Origin: Sternotherus odoratus
Lineage: Eukaryota; Chordata; Testudines; Kinosternidae
DNA: 64,000 bases
Direction: 5' to 3'
Assembly: GCA_032164245.1 (NCBI GenBank)
Contig: JAVMKO010000209.1
Span: 372,001-436,000 of the forward strand
Shown here: positions 43,891-57,099 of the stretch, piece after piece
How positions within the stretch are numbered: the first letter of the stretch is position 1
How the letters are laid out: every line of letters starts with the position of its first letter
Notes under the pieces: generated by a model
Told to the model about the DNA's origin: nothing
The model's input: only the letters and a program-made list of their open reading frames with translations
The model's database searches: none
Position numbers and translations under genes: made by a program

Positions 43891-44224
43891 TCACGGTTTT
43901 ATGGTTATTAACTCACACAAACTTAATACCAATGTTTTCCCTCAACTTTAGATAATACAGGCCTATAGAGTAAACGTCCCCTGCTGTTTCGACATTCTGT
44001 GGAACATCTGGTTTTGGGCAGTTGCCTAGGGTGGCGGAATTTGAAGGGCGGCTTTTTACCACCTTCAACAGCAACTCAACAGGCTGCCTGCCCAATAGTG
44101 TCTGCTGAAAGCAGCTCGGTGCATTGAGCTCCTGCCGAAATGTTGGCGGCAACTCAACAAGCCAAATTGCTGGCAGTGCTTGCTCCTTGCTCCTCCTGTG
44201 GGCTGGCAGATCCAGGTTCAAACC

Positions 44225-44436
44225 CTTCTACTTATATATGGAGATATACCTATCTCATAGAACTGGAAGGACCTTGAAAGGTCATCAAGTCCAGTCCCCC
44301 GCAACACTAGCAGGACCAAGTACTGTCCCCTGACAGATTTTTTGCCCCAGATCCCCAAATGCCCCCCTCAGGGATTGAATTCACAACCCTGGGTTCAGCA
44401 GGCCAATACTCAAACCACTGAGCTATCCCTCCCCCA
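44225..44436 (-). repeat. tRNA-derived SINE, copy 1
   Basis: Read on the minus strand it starts GGGGGAGGGATAGCTCAGTG with an A box, has the B-box region GGGTTGTGAATTCAATCC, and ends with a CR1-like tail (TTCCAGTTCTATGAGAT). Confidence 0.9.
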
Positions 44437-45419
44437 ATGACCCCTTATAGAAGCACTTGTACCCACCATCAAAGTGATTTCTCTTTAAGAGGCGGGGGGC
44501 TGCTCTACCCTGCACCTTCTGTCCCACATTCAACTCACTTGCGCTATACTGCACTGAACTTTACACCCCTGAGCTGCTGTGGTCTATGCATGTCCCACCC
44601 TGCTGCTGCACACCCACTGGGATAGTAAAGGCAGTTTAGTGGTGAGGAAAGGGTATGGAATGGGAGTGGGGAGCAGATCCAGAGGCAAGAGAGTATCAGC
44701 ACTCAGTGCTGAGATGCAAACGGTCTCCTGACTGATGGGAAGATGAACGAGTACCCTAATGGCACATAAACTCCACACTGCTCACCTTGTAACCAAACAC
44801 CTGCCAGGGTTCCTGGCCAGAAAACACCTCTGCCAGGTTAATGTGTGACAGGCACCTTGTTGCTTTCATTTTCCCTGGTCAGAGTTCACACACACTTCTG
44901 GGACCCATTTCCCCATCTGCCCCAGAAGATCTGTTTAGTTCCTGGGTGATCTGTGTGGTGCTGGCACCTCAAGCTCCTGACTTGCTGCATGGCATCTCCT
45001 GGGAAACACTGAATGCTTAAAGTAAGTCCTTCTCCATTATTACCCCCTTTCCTTCACTCTAGAGGGCTTCTCATTTTCCTGCCCCCCAGAAGCAAATCCC
45101 ACCATATCACAGGCCGTTTCCACCTCCCATCAGTGCTGGGTAAACATGATTGTGGGTTTGATTCACTGCTCAGCCCATTGACCCCTCACTGAATGGTGTG
45201 TCCATCTGGGGTTCCTTAAGGCCTTTCCCTAGAGGCCATCCTGCAGAGTGTCCCATATTCACTTTAGGAAAATATGTTCACCCCGCTCATAGACTTGCCC
45301 CAGCGTGCTTCATTGATGCCCCTAGGAGGAGGGGCTGCCATGCAAGAAGTGTGTGCGTGGGGGGGTCATTTGGGTCAGAGTTCAGGCATCTCCCTTGTTG
45401 TTATTATGTGTGTTGAAAT

Positions 45420-45640
45420 AGCACCTAGAGGCCCCAGCTGAGGTTGGAGCCCCCATTAATGTTGGGTGCTTCCCAGATCACAATTGAAATTGTGCTGGGC
45501 ACTGCATAGACCATTACGTAGGTCTGCAACCCCATTGTGCCATGCGCTACAGAAACCCTGACTGAGATCAGGCCCCCATTGTGCTGGGTGCTGCACATAC
45601 AGACCATGAGAGACTGTCCCTGCCCCAAAGAGATCTCAGT
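45420..45640. repeat. Partially repeated old interspersed sequence
   Basis: Three related blocks follow CCCCCATTAATGTTGGGTGC, CCCCATTGTGCCATGCGCTA and CCCCCATTGTGCTGGGTGCT. It resembles a widespread amniote repeat; the family is not certain. Confidence 0.45.
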
Positions 45641-47774
45641 CTGGTAGTCAGGTGTAGCTGAGCCTAGCTGGGCTCATACACTTTCAAGCTTCATCTCCAT
45701 GGGACATTACATTGTGTTAGAACATGTGTTAACCCAGCACAGGATGCTGAACGCACAGACCTAGTATTCACTGTCAGACCTAGTATTTCATCCAGCCATC
45801 AGCTCATGCTCTGCCAAGTTAACAATGGCAGCCTTGAATGTTGGCCTGTCCCATCTAGCACATCTACTTTTTCTCCAACTCTACCACCACACCTGGGAAC
45901 AGCTCCCCACCAGCTCTTCACAAAGCCAACACCTTACCTTTCTCAAAATCCCCCCTTGGAGTCTTCCTTGGCCATGGGGCATATTGAGCACTTGTTACTA
46001 GGAGATTTTCCTGGGATGGGAAAGACCTGGGATCAAATTGCTGCCCCATATCTGAGGCAGGGGCTCAAACCTTGTGAGTCCTTTAACCTCAGACTCTTGG
46101 ATACTCTGGCAACATGCCAAAGATCTCTGCTTCTCTCACCCACCCCCAGCTGTCTTTAGGGGAGGGCCTGAACTGGTAGGTGCTCTGAGAACAGTTAGCC
46201 ATTAATCTGTCTATGTCCCCTTGTGGATCTGGCCCATAACTCCTATTGAAAGTCAATGGGACTTACGTACTTCTTCAGTATTTTACCCTGTGTAATTAGG
46301 CTGAAAAAGAGAACTGTAAAGAAGCTGGAAACTAGAGCTAGTCAAGAATGTTTCACAAATTTTTTTTGTAATGAATCAAGTTTCCACCGGACTCCCTATT
46401 GCTTTTGTAATGAAAAATGGCTTTCAAAAACATACGAACATTTTCACTAAACTATTTCATTTCATGTGAAAATTTTCAATAAAATGATTCACAACAAAAA
46501 TGTTCATTTTAATTCTAGTCTGGTGGAATCAAAATGGAAAATTTTAAAGGTGGAAAAGACTAAGAACTATTTTTTTTAAAAAAATGATTGGATTTATTTT
46601 TAATTGTATTTCCATTTTGGGGGTGTTTTGAATCATTGTGTCAGAATATTGGAGGACTTTGGGAAAACTTTTAAATGAAAAGAATTTTTTGTCAAAAGAA
46701 AATTCTCCATTTTTGGCAGCCTCCCAGAATATTCAGTGCCTGCTGTGCCCCAGCTCTGTGGCTCTCTTGGAGCCCTGCTTTTCACAAGGGCAAACTGGTA
46801 ATAAAATGGCTCAGAAACCTATGCTCACCCTTTGTTCTGGGGCTGGGCTATAGATGCAAAGATAACAGAGAGCAGTTGGCCAGGAGCCAGACTCCAAACC
46901 CTCCTTCCCCGGCCAGGAAGGGCTAGGAGCTCTGCAGAGATTGGGGCTGGATTAAGACAATGCCAGGGCCTAGGCTCTTCCTGACATGGGGGCCCCCATA
47001 GACCTGCCCCCTATCCATTAGAATGGCAATGGTAGGGTCCCCCCCTTCCCCTTCTAGAGAGACAGGGCCAGCACATGAGCCTCTTCTACCTCCAGAAAGT
47101 TTGGGATATCAACAAGAATTTTCCCCTTCACCCTCACTTCTCTCAGCAGCAGGGTGTTGGTTGTAGAGATACGTTTGTGCAAGAAGATCATTTACAGAGT
47201 TCAGTATCAGAAGGACAGTATTATGAATATAGAAATTTTGAGCCAGCCCCTAGAGGCAGGGGGTCAGTAGAACACAGGGCAACTCTGCGGAGCAGTTCCC
47301 AACAGACTCTCTCTAGTTTGTTTTTTATTTAATAAAAGTTTTATTCCTTTCTTACTCACTGGTTTGTTGTTTAATGAACCCCAAGATCATTATGTCATAA
47401 GTGCTGTCTGAGAAAGATGCTGCAGAAGTTATTTTGAGGTCAATTTCTGTGTTTGAAACTGAAAGCAGAGGCAAGGGGAGCAGGAAACAGAGAAGAAACA
47501 AAAGTTTTTTTATGTTTTAAGAGCACAATAGTAGCCCGACTAGTTTAAGAAGAGAAGAAAGCCAAAAATGGATGTGTCACAACCTCCATCCAGTCTGTGA
47601 TTTTCAGGCAATGTTGCAGAGAACAGGAAGAAATTCTGACAGGGATTTGAATTGTATTTTTCAGCCATAGAGGCAGAGGAGAAAAATGACAAAGGGAAAT
47701 CATCAGTGTATTTGCATTTGGGGGGGGAAGAAAGCATTGGATATTCATGAAGTTACAAAGAGTCCTGTGGCACC

Positions 47775-48338
47775 TGTGATAGAAGAAGGCCAGGGAGCTG
47801 TGGCAGAGTGTTTGAGGGGAGATATATCAGCTCCAGGTTCATTAGGGCGTGGCTCCCTGTAGACTAGGGAAGCAGGCAGCAGGTTAATTAGGAGCACCTG
47901 CTGTCAATTAAGGCCTTAATAAAAACCCCTGCCTCAGGCAGACAGGTGTGGGTGTTTGGAAGGAGTTTGGAGAAGTTGGTGCAGAGAGAGTTTGAAGAAG
48001 TGCTGTGGTGAGCTAAGAAAGACCCAGACCTTAAGTAAAGTAACACCTGGCTTGTGTAGAAAGAGGGCAGGAAGCCCCCCACAAGCTGAAGAGTAGGAGA
48101 GGGAAGTAGTCCAGGGGAAGGAGTAGCTAATCCCAGTGGTTTACCGCTATCCTCAGGGCCCCTGGGCTGGGACCCGGAGTAGAGGGCAGGCCCGGGTCCC
48201 TCCCTCTCCCCTTCTCCCCTCTAGGATACTTGTGGGACAGTTAATACCCTGTTCAGAGGCAAGAAAAAGGCTCCCTGAATTCCCCCACAAGAAGAGAAAG
48301 TGCAGGACCCATCAATATCGTGGGAGTAATTTGCCACA
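47775..48338 (+). mobile_element. Gypsy-type LTR
   Basis: The span TGTGATAGAAGAAGG to TTTGCCACA is followed by TGGTGTCACAGGTGGGA at 48341, a plausible primer-binding site, and a short gag start. AATAAA lies near 47918. The target duplication was not determined. A Penelope-like tail fragment adjoins at the left (47752-47774). Confidence 0.65.
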
Positions 48339-48410
48339 CGTGGTGTCACAGGTGGGATCAACGCGCTGGGGACTTAAACCAGGGTTAGCCGAAACCTTCC
48401 TGTCCCTAAA

Positions 48411-48476
48411 ATGGATGACGTGGTCAAGGCCCTAATACAAGCCACTGCGGCTCATCAGGAGGCTACCTCATTTTAA
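48411..48476 (+). pseudogene. Gypsy gag start, truncated
   Basis: Twenty-one codons, MDDVVKALIQATAAHQEAT then a stop soon after the sequence changes character. The remainder of the element is gone. Confidence 0.6.
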
Positions 48477-49186
48477 TTACAAAGCTTATAATCTACTGAG
48501 TGTGGTCTTCCTATCTGTATAAATGTATCACTCTTGTATATGAAATAGAAATATGAAATATAACTCTGAGGCCCTATTGTAATTATGCAAAGTGTGGGCC
48601 AATAATGGTGGTTTGGAATCTTGATGGCTCCCATCAACCAGGACAATTGACTGTAGATGGCTCTGTTTACTTGTAGGTCTTCTTGTGCTGGCAAGTGGGT
48701 AATGAAGTCTTACAGTGACATGTGATCATGTCACCTGAACTGGAATCCATCTTTAACCTGATGCTTTTCCATATAGAAGGAGGGGTGGCAACCCAGAGAG
48801 GGACAAAGGATTCCTGCCTTGTACAAAAGACATTTAAGAGGATGAAACAGATCAAAGGGGGCTGCAATCATGAGAAATCCTCTAACTACCACCTGAGCTA
48901 GAACAAAGACTATACCAGAGGGAAAGATTGGGCCCAGACTACGAAGGCATCCAGTCTGTGAAAGAAGCCCATTGAAACATCTCTGAGGGTGAGATTTTGT
49001 CTGTATTCAGTTTTCTTACTATATTAGGCTAGACGTGCGTGCTTTATTTTATTTTGCTTTGTAATTCACTTTGTTCTGTCTGTTTTTACTTGGAATCACT
49101 TGAATCCTACTTTTTTATTTAATACAATAACTTTTTACTTATTAATTAACCCAGAATAAAACCAGCGTAACGTTACTGACAGAATC

Positions 49187-50238
49187 TGTAACCATATAGA
49201 TCATTGTTGCAACCACTGTTATATATTTGCAGCAAATATTGTACAAAGGTTGTTGTGCAAGGCTATGACTGGCTGGTTATAATTATGCTATCTGTATATT
49301 TGTATCATTTTTGTAGTTGAAGTTATCAATATTGACTCTATACTGTCTGTATTTCAAACTTATGCTATACTTCTGGGTCACATCCCAGACAAGTTGGTGT
49401 CAGTTCTGCCTAGTTCATTAAGGACCATCAGCTGTACAACTGACCCATTGAGGGAAGGTAGACACACCTTGTGACTCAGCAAGGTATGCAAGGACCTCCC
49501 TGTGGATAGAACTCTAAGGTTTTTCTTTGTCATGTGCTGGATAGTGTGTCCTTGGGACAAACAAAGCAAAGACCACATGGCAAGAGACTATAAAAACCTG
49601 ATGCCTCATCTCAATCTTGTCTTCAATCCTGCTTTCTATCTCTGAAGGGACTTTGCTACACACTGAAGCTTTAAACAAAGGATTGAATGACCTCTCCCAG
49701 CTAGGGATGTACTCCAGAGACTTAATTTGAACCTGCAGTTGAGTCTATCACTGCTACAAGACTGAATCAAGAACTTTGTAATTACTGCATGTAATTGGTT
49801 CCTTTTAACCAACTCTTGCTCTCATCTACATCTTTTTCCTTTTATGAATAACCTTTAGATTTTAGATTCTAAAGGATTGGCAACAGCATGATTTGTGGGT
49901 AAGACCTAACTTGTATATTGACCTGAGTCTGGTGCTTGGTCCTTTGGGATTGGGAGAACATTTTTTTCTTTTACTGGAGTATTGATTTTCATAACCATTC
50001 ATTCCCATAATGAGCGGCACTGGTGGTGATACTGGGAAACTGGAGTGTCTAAGGGAATTACTTGAGTGACTTGTGGTTAGCCAGTTGGGTAAAACAAAAG
50101 GCCTCTTTGGCTGGTTTGGTTTGCCTTAGAGGTGAACCCCCCCCCCCCCCCAGCCTTGGGCTGTAACTGCCTTACTTTAAGCAATTTGTTCTGAATTGGC
50201 ACTCTCCGTCAGTACCCACCAGAACCAGAACCGTTACA
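49187..50238 (+). mobile_element. LTR-like repeat
   Basis: Ends TGTAACCATATAGATC and AGAACCGTTACA give TG...CA form. A C15 run is near 50138. 48480-49186 is a further repeat of the same general kind (AATAACTTTTTACTTATTAA), unassigned. Confidence 0.5.
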
Positions 50239-50249
50239 CACATCTTAGC

Positions 50250-50400
50250 CTTTTCCAGCTCTAAGCACTTCTGCTCCATTTCCATCTCCAAGCACTTCAC
50301 CTCTTTCCTCTCCTCCCCCTCCAAGCACATCACCTCCAGTTCCAAGTGTTTTGTCTCCACTTCCTCTCCAGGTGCTTCATCTCTAGGAAGAAATTCCTTT
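50250..50400. repeat. Degenerate tandem repeat (CTCCAAGCACTT)
   Basis: Several imperfect units of CTCCAAGCACTTC plus pyrimidine text. On the minus strand it reads Glu/Lys/Leu-rich and could be a gag coiled-coil remnant. Confidence 0.5.
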
Positions 50401-51059
50401 CTTCCACAGAGAGAAATTGGCCTGGGTTAAGGGCTTCCCTTCATCCTGGCATCTGGGTTGTGGGTTGGGGAGCATTGACCCTTCCCTCCTGGGAAGTCTC
50501 AAGTCCCCCATCCTCTCCCTGCATTTCTGTTTTGGAGCTGGGTTTCTGGGATTGATCTGGGTTTGTCTTCTCTGTGGCATTCCACTTTTGGGAAGACTGG
50601 TTGCTCTAGGGTTTCGGTGACCAACCACAACCACATGCATAGGGCTGCCCTACTCTAGCCTAGCCATTTTGTTGCCAAGAAGCTAGGAAATGAAAAAAAA
50701 ATACATCTGAAAACTAAGGATATTGCTTGATTTTAAAAAAATCACAAGGGTTAAGCATCAAAAATCACTTTCTTGAGGACCAGCTTGGAGGTTATAAGCA
50801 AGTAAAAGCATTTGGAGTTAGCACAGAGAAGTCCACAGGCCATAAATAAATAAAAAGAGATAAATATAATTGCATATTCCTAGACATTTCCTGATCTACT
50901 TATGTATTGGGGTTTCAAATGAGTAGTTTCTAGGTATGATCTGATCATTTTTCATACCTGTCCTAAGCTCTTACAGCATAGTTTCAGCCTTGTCTCTGCT
51001 TCTCCCCGAGAACAACAATAGATAGCCAAAGAAGTTCATTCCCAATTTTAAAAAGTTCT

Positions 51060-52365
51060 AGCCTTCCCATTGACTCTGTTGGTCAGGTGCCCACTTCCTT
51101 CCTTTTATGTATGCAGGGAGACTTTTTAACCCTTTATGGATGTAAGCCGAGGTAGGATGAGCTCTACCCTGACATCTAGTGGTGAGTTGTGGAAAAGGAC
51201 TGTTGTGGAAAAGGACACACACACACACACACACACACACTGCTTGCCCAAAGGATCTCTTTGTCTGCTGTGGGATCCCCAATTTCTCTGTTATTGTGGC
51301 AGGGAGATTTTATCCTGGTTATGTGAACCAAGGACAGTGAAACTGTACTTGGCCTTTTATGACTCACCCTAAACTAGGTAGTAGTCAGTAGGCAAGGGGC
51401 AACTGTTCCAAAACCTGGTGAATGAAAAGAGGTTGGGGACAGATGTTTATACCTTGTGTGATGGACCTCTATGAGGGCCCTAACTGCCAATTGCATCTCC
51501 TTCCCTCTCCACTATAGAATATCAGTGCTAATGTTTGATTCCATTAGAAGTCTAGTTTCAGGCTGCTGAGCTGAGTTCACTTTGGGTCCAGTGGTGCACC
51601 TGCACTAAGGCTTTCCTACCATAAACTGAAATCTCTGAGAACTGTGTGAAGTAGAGGGGTCTGAAAATATATTGTTGAGTAGCTGGGGGAGTGGAGCGGA
51701 GTGGCTGGCAGAGTGGCTTGTGGGATAGCTGGTAGAGCAGAGCAGTTTGTGGGATGACATGTGGGGGCAGAGCAGTGACAGCTGGCGGAGCAGAGCAGCG
51801 AGCGGAGCAGCTCGTGGGATGGCTGGTGGAGCAGCTCATGGTGAGGGCTGCAGCAGAACCCCAAGAAGAGGCAGGGCAGTTAGCCTCAGACCATGTAAGG
51901 TGCCCCTTAACTTGCCCCCCTTCCACCCAGGTGGGAAGATAAAACTCTGCAGATGAACTTTTGAACTCTGCACTGACCAGGGACAGAGGCTTTTGAGCTG
52001 TTAGACTTTCAGATTTTGGGTGATCGGTGGGTTGCTGGACTCATGAACCAAAGAGAAAGGACACGGCCTAATTGTCTGGGGTGGGTTTTGCTCATGAGTT
52101 GGTCTTCTGGTTCATAGTTTGTTTTATAAATCCTGTTAGTGGTGTTTCCCCAGCCTAATGCCACATTGTTTCTCTCTGTTATTAAAAGTCTTTTGCCACA
52201 CTCAGACTCCATGCTTCCAAGAAGTGAAGTATTGCCTCTGAGAGGCACCCAGAGGGGTGGTATGTGGTTGTCCCAGGTCACTGGGTGGGGACTCGAGCCG
52301 GTTTTGTATAGTATTATTGGAACAGAACCCTGGGATACTGAATCCAGCCCAGCAGAAGGGTTACA
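51060..52365 (+). mobile_element. LTR family C, copy 2, with CA microsatellite
   Basis: Relative of 42080-43397 in the same orientation, ending CAGAAGGGTTACA. (CA)13 at 51216-51241 is an addition of this copy. Confidence 0.65.
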
Positions 52366-53004
52366 TGGATAAAGCAAGTAGAAAACAACTACCAAAAGGG
52401 ATTTTATAACTAACTGGCTGGCAGGAATGGAGAGTGGGACATAAGCCCTAAATGGGGCGTGGAAACCTGTCAAAAATACATGGTGATGAATATTATCAAG
52501 CCGTATACTATTTTGCTCAATTTGTATATGCACAATATTTCAGTAAATTGGATGCATCCTCAGGATTTTGGTAGCTAAAATTAACTGAAGTTCAACACTA
52601 TCATAGTTAATACCCCATTTGGAATATACAGTTTCCTATGCCTACCTCTTGGCATAGCATCAACACCACAACTGTACCACAGAACCATACAGATGATCTA
52701 TGAATATATTAATGGTGTCAACACTTGGATGGATAACATCAACATCTGGGGGCCAAATAAAGAGGGGCATAGCTGTAGACTTCAGGAAGACTTGGATACA
52801 ACTAGAGCAGTAACTTTGAAAATAAATAGGGAGAAATGTGTTTTAGGGATTCCAGAACTGACTTTTGTTGGAGGTATTATTTCAAGGAAGGTGTAAAACC
52901 TGATAAGAGGAAGGTTTCAGCCATTGAAATGATGCCACATCCCCAGTCAAAGAAAGATGTCCAATGGTTCCTGGGAATGGTTAATTATCTTGGAAAACTC
53001 ATAC

Positions 53005-55040
53005 TAGGGCTGTCAAGTGATTAAAAACATTAATAGCTATTAATCACATGATTTAAAAAAATTAATCGTGCTTAATAATGCTCAATAATGAAGTTTATTT
53101 TTAAAAATTGAATGTTGTCTACAGTTTCAAATATGTTGATTTCAATTATAACACAGAATACAAAGTACACACTGCTCACTTTATTTTTATTACAAATATT
53201 TGCCCTGTAAAAAACAAGACACATTTTTCAATTCACCTAATAAAAATACTGTAGTGCAATCTTTTTATCATGAAAGTTGAATTTACAAATGTAGAATGAT
53301 GTACAAAAACTGTATTCAAAAATAAAACAATATAAAACTTGAGAGCCTATAAGTCCACTCAGTCCCACTTCTTGTTCAGCCAATCACTTAGACCAGTGGT
53401 CCCCAACCCCCGGGCCGCGGACCGGTACCGGTCCGTAGATCAATTGGTACCGGGCCGCAGCGGGTACCGGGCCGAGCGGCGCGGCGGGAGTGGTGAGGCG
53501 GCGGCAGCAGGCAGCGGGTACCGGGCCGAGCAGCGTGGCGGGAGCGGTGAGGCAGCGGCAGCAGGCAGCAGGGAAGGTGGCGGCAACTCCCCCCCTCGCA
53601 GCAGGCCAGGCGCGGGGCTGGATGAATGGAGCGGTGGAGCCAGCGGGCTGCGGCAGAGGGAGGGCCGGGGCCTGCGCGCCGGAAGTGAGCGGCCAGGGAG
53701 AGTCCGGCGCGGTGGGGCCGGGGCTGAGTCAGGCACAGTCCCCCCCCCCCCCCCCCGGGCCACAGTAAAATTGTCGCCGCGTTGACCGGTCCGCGGTGAT
53801 AAAAAGGTTGGGGACCACTGACTTAGACAACCAAATTTGTTTACATTTGCAGGAGATAATGCTGCCCTCTTCATGTTTACAATGTCACCTGAAAGTGAGA
53901 ACAGGCCTTTATATGGCACTGTTTTACTGGTGTTGCAAGCAATTTACATACCAGGTGCACTAAAGATTCATATGTCCCTTCATGCTTCAACCACCATTCC
54001 AGAAGACATGCATCCATGTTGATGACAGGGATCTGCTTGATAATCATTCAAAGCAGTGTGGACTCAGATGATGTATATTCATCATCTGAGTCAGATGCCA
54101 CCAGCAGATGATTGATTATCTTTTTGGTGGTTCAGGTTCTGTAGTTTTCATATCAGAATGTTGCTTTTTAAGACTTCTGAAAGCATGCTCCTCACCTCAT
54201 TCCTCAGATTTTGGAAGGCATTTCATATTCTTAAGCCTTGGGTCCACAACTGTAGCTATCTTTAGAAATATCACTTTTGTACCTTCTTTATACTTTGTCA
54301 AATCTGCAGTGAAAGTGTTCTTAAAATGAACATGCTGGTCATCATCTGAGACTGCTATAACATTAAATATATGTCAGAATGCAGATAAAACAGAGCAGGA
54401 GACATACAATTCTCCCCTAAGGAGTTTGGTCACATATTTAATTAATGCTCTTTTTTTAATGAGAGTCATCCACATGGAATTGTGTCCAAAGCATGAAAGA
54501 GCATACATTAGTTTAGCATATCTGGCACCTTGCAATGGCACCTACAAAAGTTCCATGTGAATGCCTGTTCAAGTGACAGTTTTAATAAGAAGCATTATCA
54601 CCCATAAATATAAACAAACTTGTTTGTCTTAGCTACTGGCTGAACAAGAAGTAGGACTGAGTGGACTTATAGGCTCTTAAGTTTTACATTGTTTTATTTT
54701 GAGTGCAGTTATGTATAACAAAATCTACATTTGTAAGTTGCACTTTCACAATAAAGAGATCACACTACAGTATTTGTATTAGAAGAATTTAAAAATACTA
54801 TTTCCTTTGTTATATAGTGCATATATTTGTAATCAAGAATAATATAAAGTATGCACAATACACTTTGTATTCTGTGTTGTAACTGAAATCAATATGTTTG
54901 AATATGTAGAGAAACATCCAAAATATTTAATACATTTCAATTGGTATTCTATTGTTTGATAGTGCAATTAAAATAGTGATAAATCACGATTAATTTTTTT
55001 GAGTTAATCGTGAGTTAACTGCAATTAATTCACAACCATA
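53005..55040. mobile_element. hAT-type element with long inverted arms, in gypsy RT
   Basis: Ends TAGGGCTGTCAAGTG and complement TATGGTTGTGAATTA; flanks ACTCATAC (52997-53004) and ATTCATAC (55041-55048) differ at one base. The arms about 53020-53395 and 54640-55010 are inverted copies (GCCTATAAGTCCACTCAGTC against GACTGAGTGGACTTATAGGC). Confidence 0.82.
53392..53820. mobile_element. Nested hAT, GC-rich (GGTCCCCAACC type)
   Basis: Ends CAGTGGTCCCCAACC and GGTTGGGGACCACTG, flanked by the exact 8-bp duplication ACTTAGAC (53384-53391, 53821-53828). The interior is CpG-rich with two GCGGGAG-type units and a poly-C run. It is inside the element 53005-55040. Confidence 0.93.
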
Positions 55041-55149
55041 ATTCATACCTAATCTACAAAAACAGAAGTGTTGAGGAAACTCCTAGAAAATAAATATGAA
55101 TGGTACTGGGGTGAAGAACAGGAGTATCAGAGGGTTAGCAGGTGTATTG

Positions 55150-55600
55150 GAGCATAAGCTTTCGTGGGCGAAGACTCACTTTATCAGATGCATGCAGTGG
55201 AAATTTCCAGAGGCAGGTATAAATATACAGGCAAGAATCAGGCTAGAGATAACAAGGTTAGTTCAATCAGGGAGGATGAGTCCCACTTCTGGTCTGAAGG
55301 TGTGAACACCAAGAGAGGAGAAACTGCTTTTGTAGTTGGCTTGCCATTCACAGTCTTTGTTTAATCCTGAGCTGATGGTGTCAAATTTGCAAATGAACTG
55401 CAGCTCAGCAGTTTCTCTTTGAAGTCTGGTCTTGAAGGTTTTTTTGCTGCAGGATGGCTACCTTTAAATCTGCTGTTGTGTGTCCAGGGAGATTGAAGTT
55501 TTCTCCGACAGGTTTTTGTGTATTGCCATTCCTAATATCTGATTTGTGTCCATGTATCCTTTTACATAAGGACTGTCCAGTTTGGCCAATGTGGAATCAT
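55150..55600 (-). mobile_element. Penelope-like element, 3' part with GIY-YIG-like coding
   Basis: On the minus strand, bases near 55590-55450 encode HIGQTGQSLCKRIHGHKSDI and then KPVGENFNLPGHT, similar to the end of a GIY-YIG endonuclease. It ends at 55150 with GCCCACGAAAGCTTATGCTC. This links the AAGCTTATGCT tails elsewhere in the window to the same family. Confidence 0.65.
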
Positions 55601-55829
55601 GGTAAGTTTTGAAACAACAACTGATACAGGAGCGAGTGTTGTGGTTCTATGCACCAGGCAGGCATTAAAATTTCAACAGATGCTTCACAGTCTGGGTTAG
55701 GTGCAGCTAGTTTACAGAAGCATGAGGATTGTTCGCAACCAGTGGCATACGCATCCAAATCACTGACTGGGGCAGAAACGAGATACACAAAGATTGAGGC
55801 AGCGCTTTTAGGAATATTTCAGAATGGTA

Positions 55830-55907
55830 GAAGCGTTAGTCTGTATCAGCAAAAACAATGAGGCGTCCAAGTGGCACTTTAGAGACTAACAAATTTATTT
55901 GGGCATA
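55830..55907 (-). mobile_element. Penelope-like or SINE tail fragment
   Basis: GTTAGTCTGTATCAGC, then GGCACTTTAGAGACTAACAA, the reverse of the common GTTAGTCTCTAAGGTGCC tail. It cuts the gypsy RNase H. Confidence 0.65.
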
Positions 55908-57099
55908 TTTACAAATAATATTGTTTGCCTGTGAGAAATTAAATCAATATATTTATGGACAGACAGCAGATGTTTGAAATGAACCATGAGCCCCTGATAG
56001 CATTATTTGGTAAGCAATTAAACATCTGTATCTTAAGGATTGAAATAATGATGATAAAGCTGTGAAAGTGTGATTTGGTTGTGACCTGCACACTTGGTAA
56101 ATTCATGTTCACTGCAGATGCACTTCCCAGAGCCCTGAATACCAAAAGCCAGAGAAGAGTTTAGAGATAGAGTTGCAAGCCTATGTGGATCTGTTTGAAA
56201 AGTTGATTCAAGTACTGAACAGGAACCTGCAACAAATCAGAAAAGAAATAGAGAAAGATGAATTACTGCAGATCCTTAAAGAAGTGACAATTAAAGGGTG
56301 TCCTGGAATAATAAGCATTTGCTGTCCAAGGCTGAGAGACTATTAGAGCTACAGACATGAACTTACTGTGATAGATGGGATTATATTAAAGGGCATCAAG
56401 GTTGTAATGCCAATGAGCCTCCAGAAAGAAATGTTACGGAAGATCCATGAGAGTCGTTTAGAAATTGAGAAGTGCAAACAGCAAGCACACAAAGTGCTAT
56501 ATTGACTGTGAAGCAATCATGACATTACTAATGTGGTAGGAAGTGGCTTTCATGCTTGAAATACAAGCCATGCCAAGAAGCAGAGATGCTCAGACCTCAC
56601 TCAGTTCCTCAAAGGCCTTATGAGAAGATCGGCCCTGATTTGTTTCTCTGACAAAAAATTATTTAATAGTCACAGATAATTATTCTCTGTATCCAGAAAT
56701 TTTCACACTGCACAATACTAATAGTAAGTCAGTGATAGCCAGCACAAAAGGACTCTTTTGCAGACATAGAATTCTAGATGAAGTCTTTAGTGATAATGGG
56801 CCGCAGTTTTCCAGTGCAGATTTTGAGAAATTTGCCATAGATTGGGATTTTCATCACAAAACATGAAGTCCTAATTGCTCCCCCCCCCCCCCCGCCGCCC
56901 CGCCCCGCCCCGCAGTCAAATGGACTTGTGGAAAGGTCTGTGCAAATGGCAAAGAATCTTATGAAAAAGACTTTTAAGAGTGGGGGTGATTTGCATACAG
57001 CTTTATTGGTTTACCGAAGTACAGCTCTGGAGAATGGCTCTCCTCCAGCTCAGCTGTCAATGGGAAGAAGGATCAGATGTAATTTACTAATCATAATAA

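Larger units (their letters stand above)
52520..57090 (+). pseudogene. Ty3/gypsy pol remnant, interrupted
   Basis: Decayed RT (52530-52996, with ELTFVGGIIS and WFLGMVNYLGKL), RNase H (about 55640-55820, with STDASQSGLGAA and PVAYASKSLTGAETRYTKIE) and integrase (about 56400-57080, with MLRKIHESRL, SDNGPQFSS-like text and SNGLVERSVQMAKNLMKK). Insertions are hAT 53005-55040, Penelope-like 55150-55600 and 55830-55907, and a poly-C tract at 56881-56915. Stops and frameshifts occur throughout. Gag and LTRs are not assigned. Confidence 0.85.

Noticed and set aside
42080..52365. The two family C LTRs as 5' and 3' LTRs of one provirus
   Set aside because: They look clearly diverged and the 7.6 kb between them holds unrelated repeats rather than retroviral genes.
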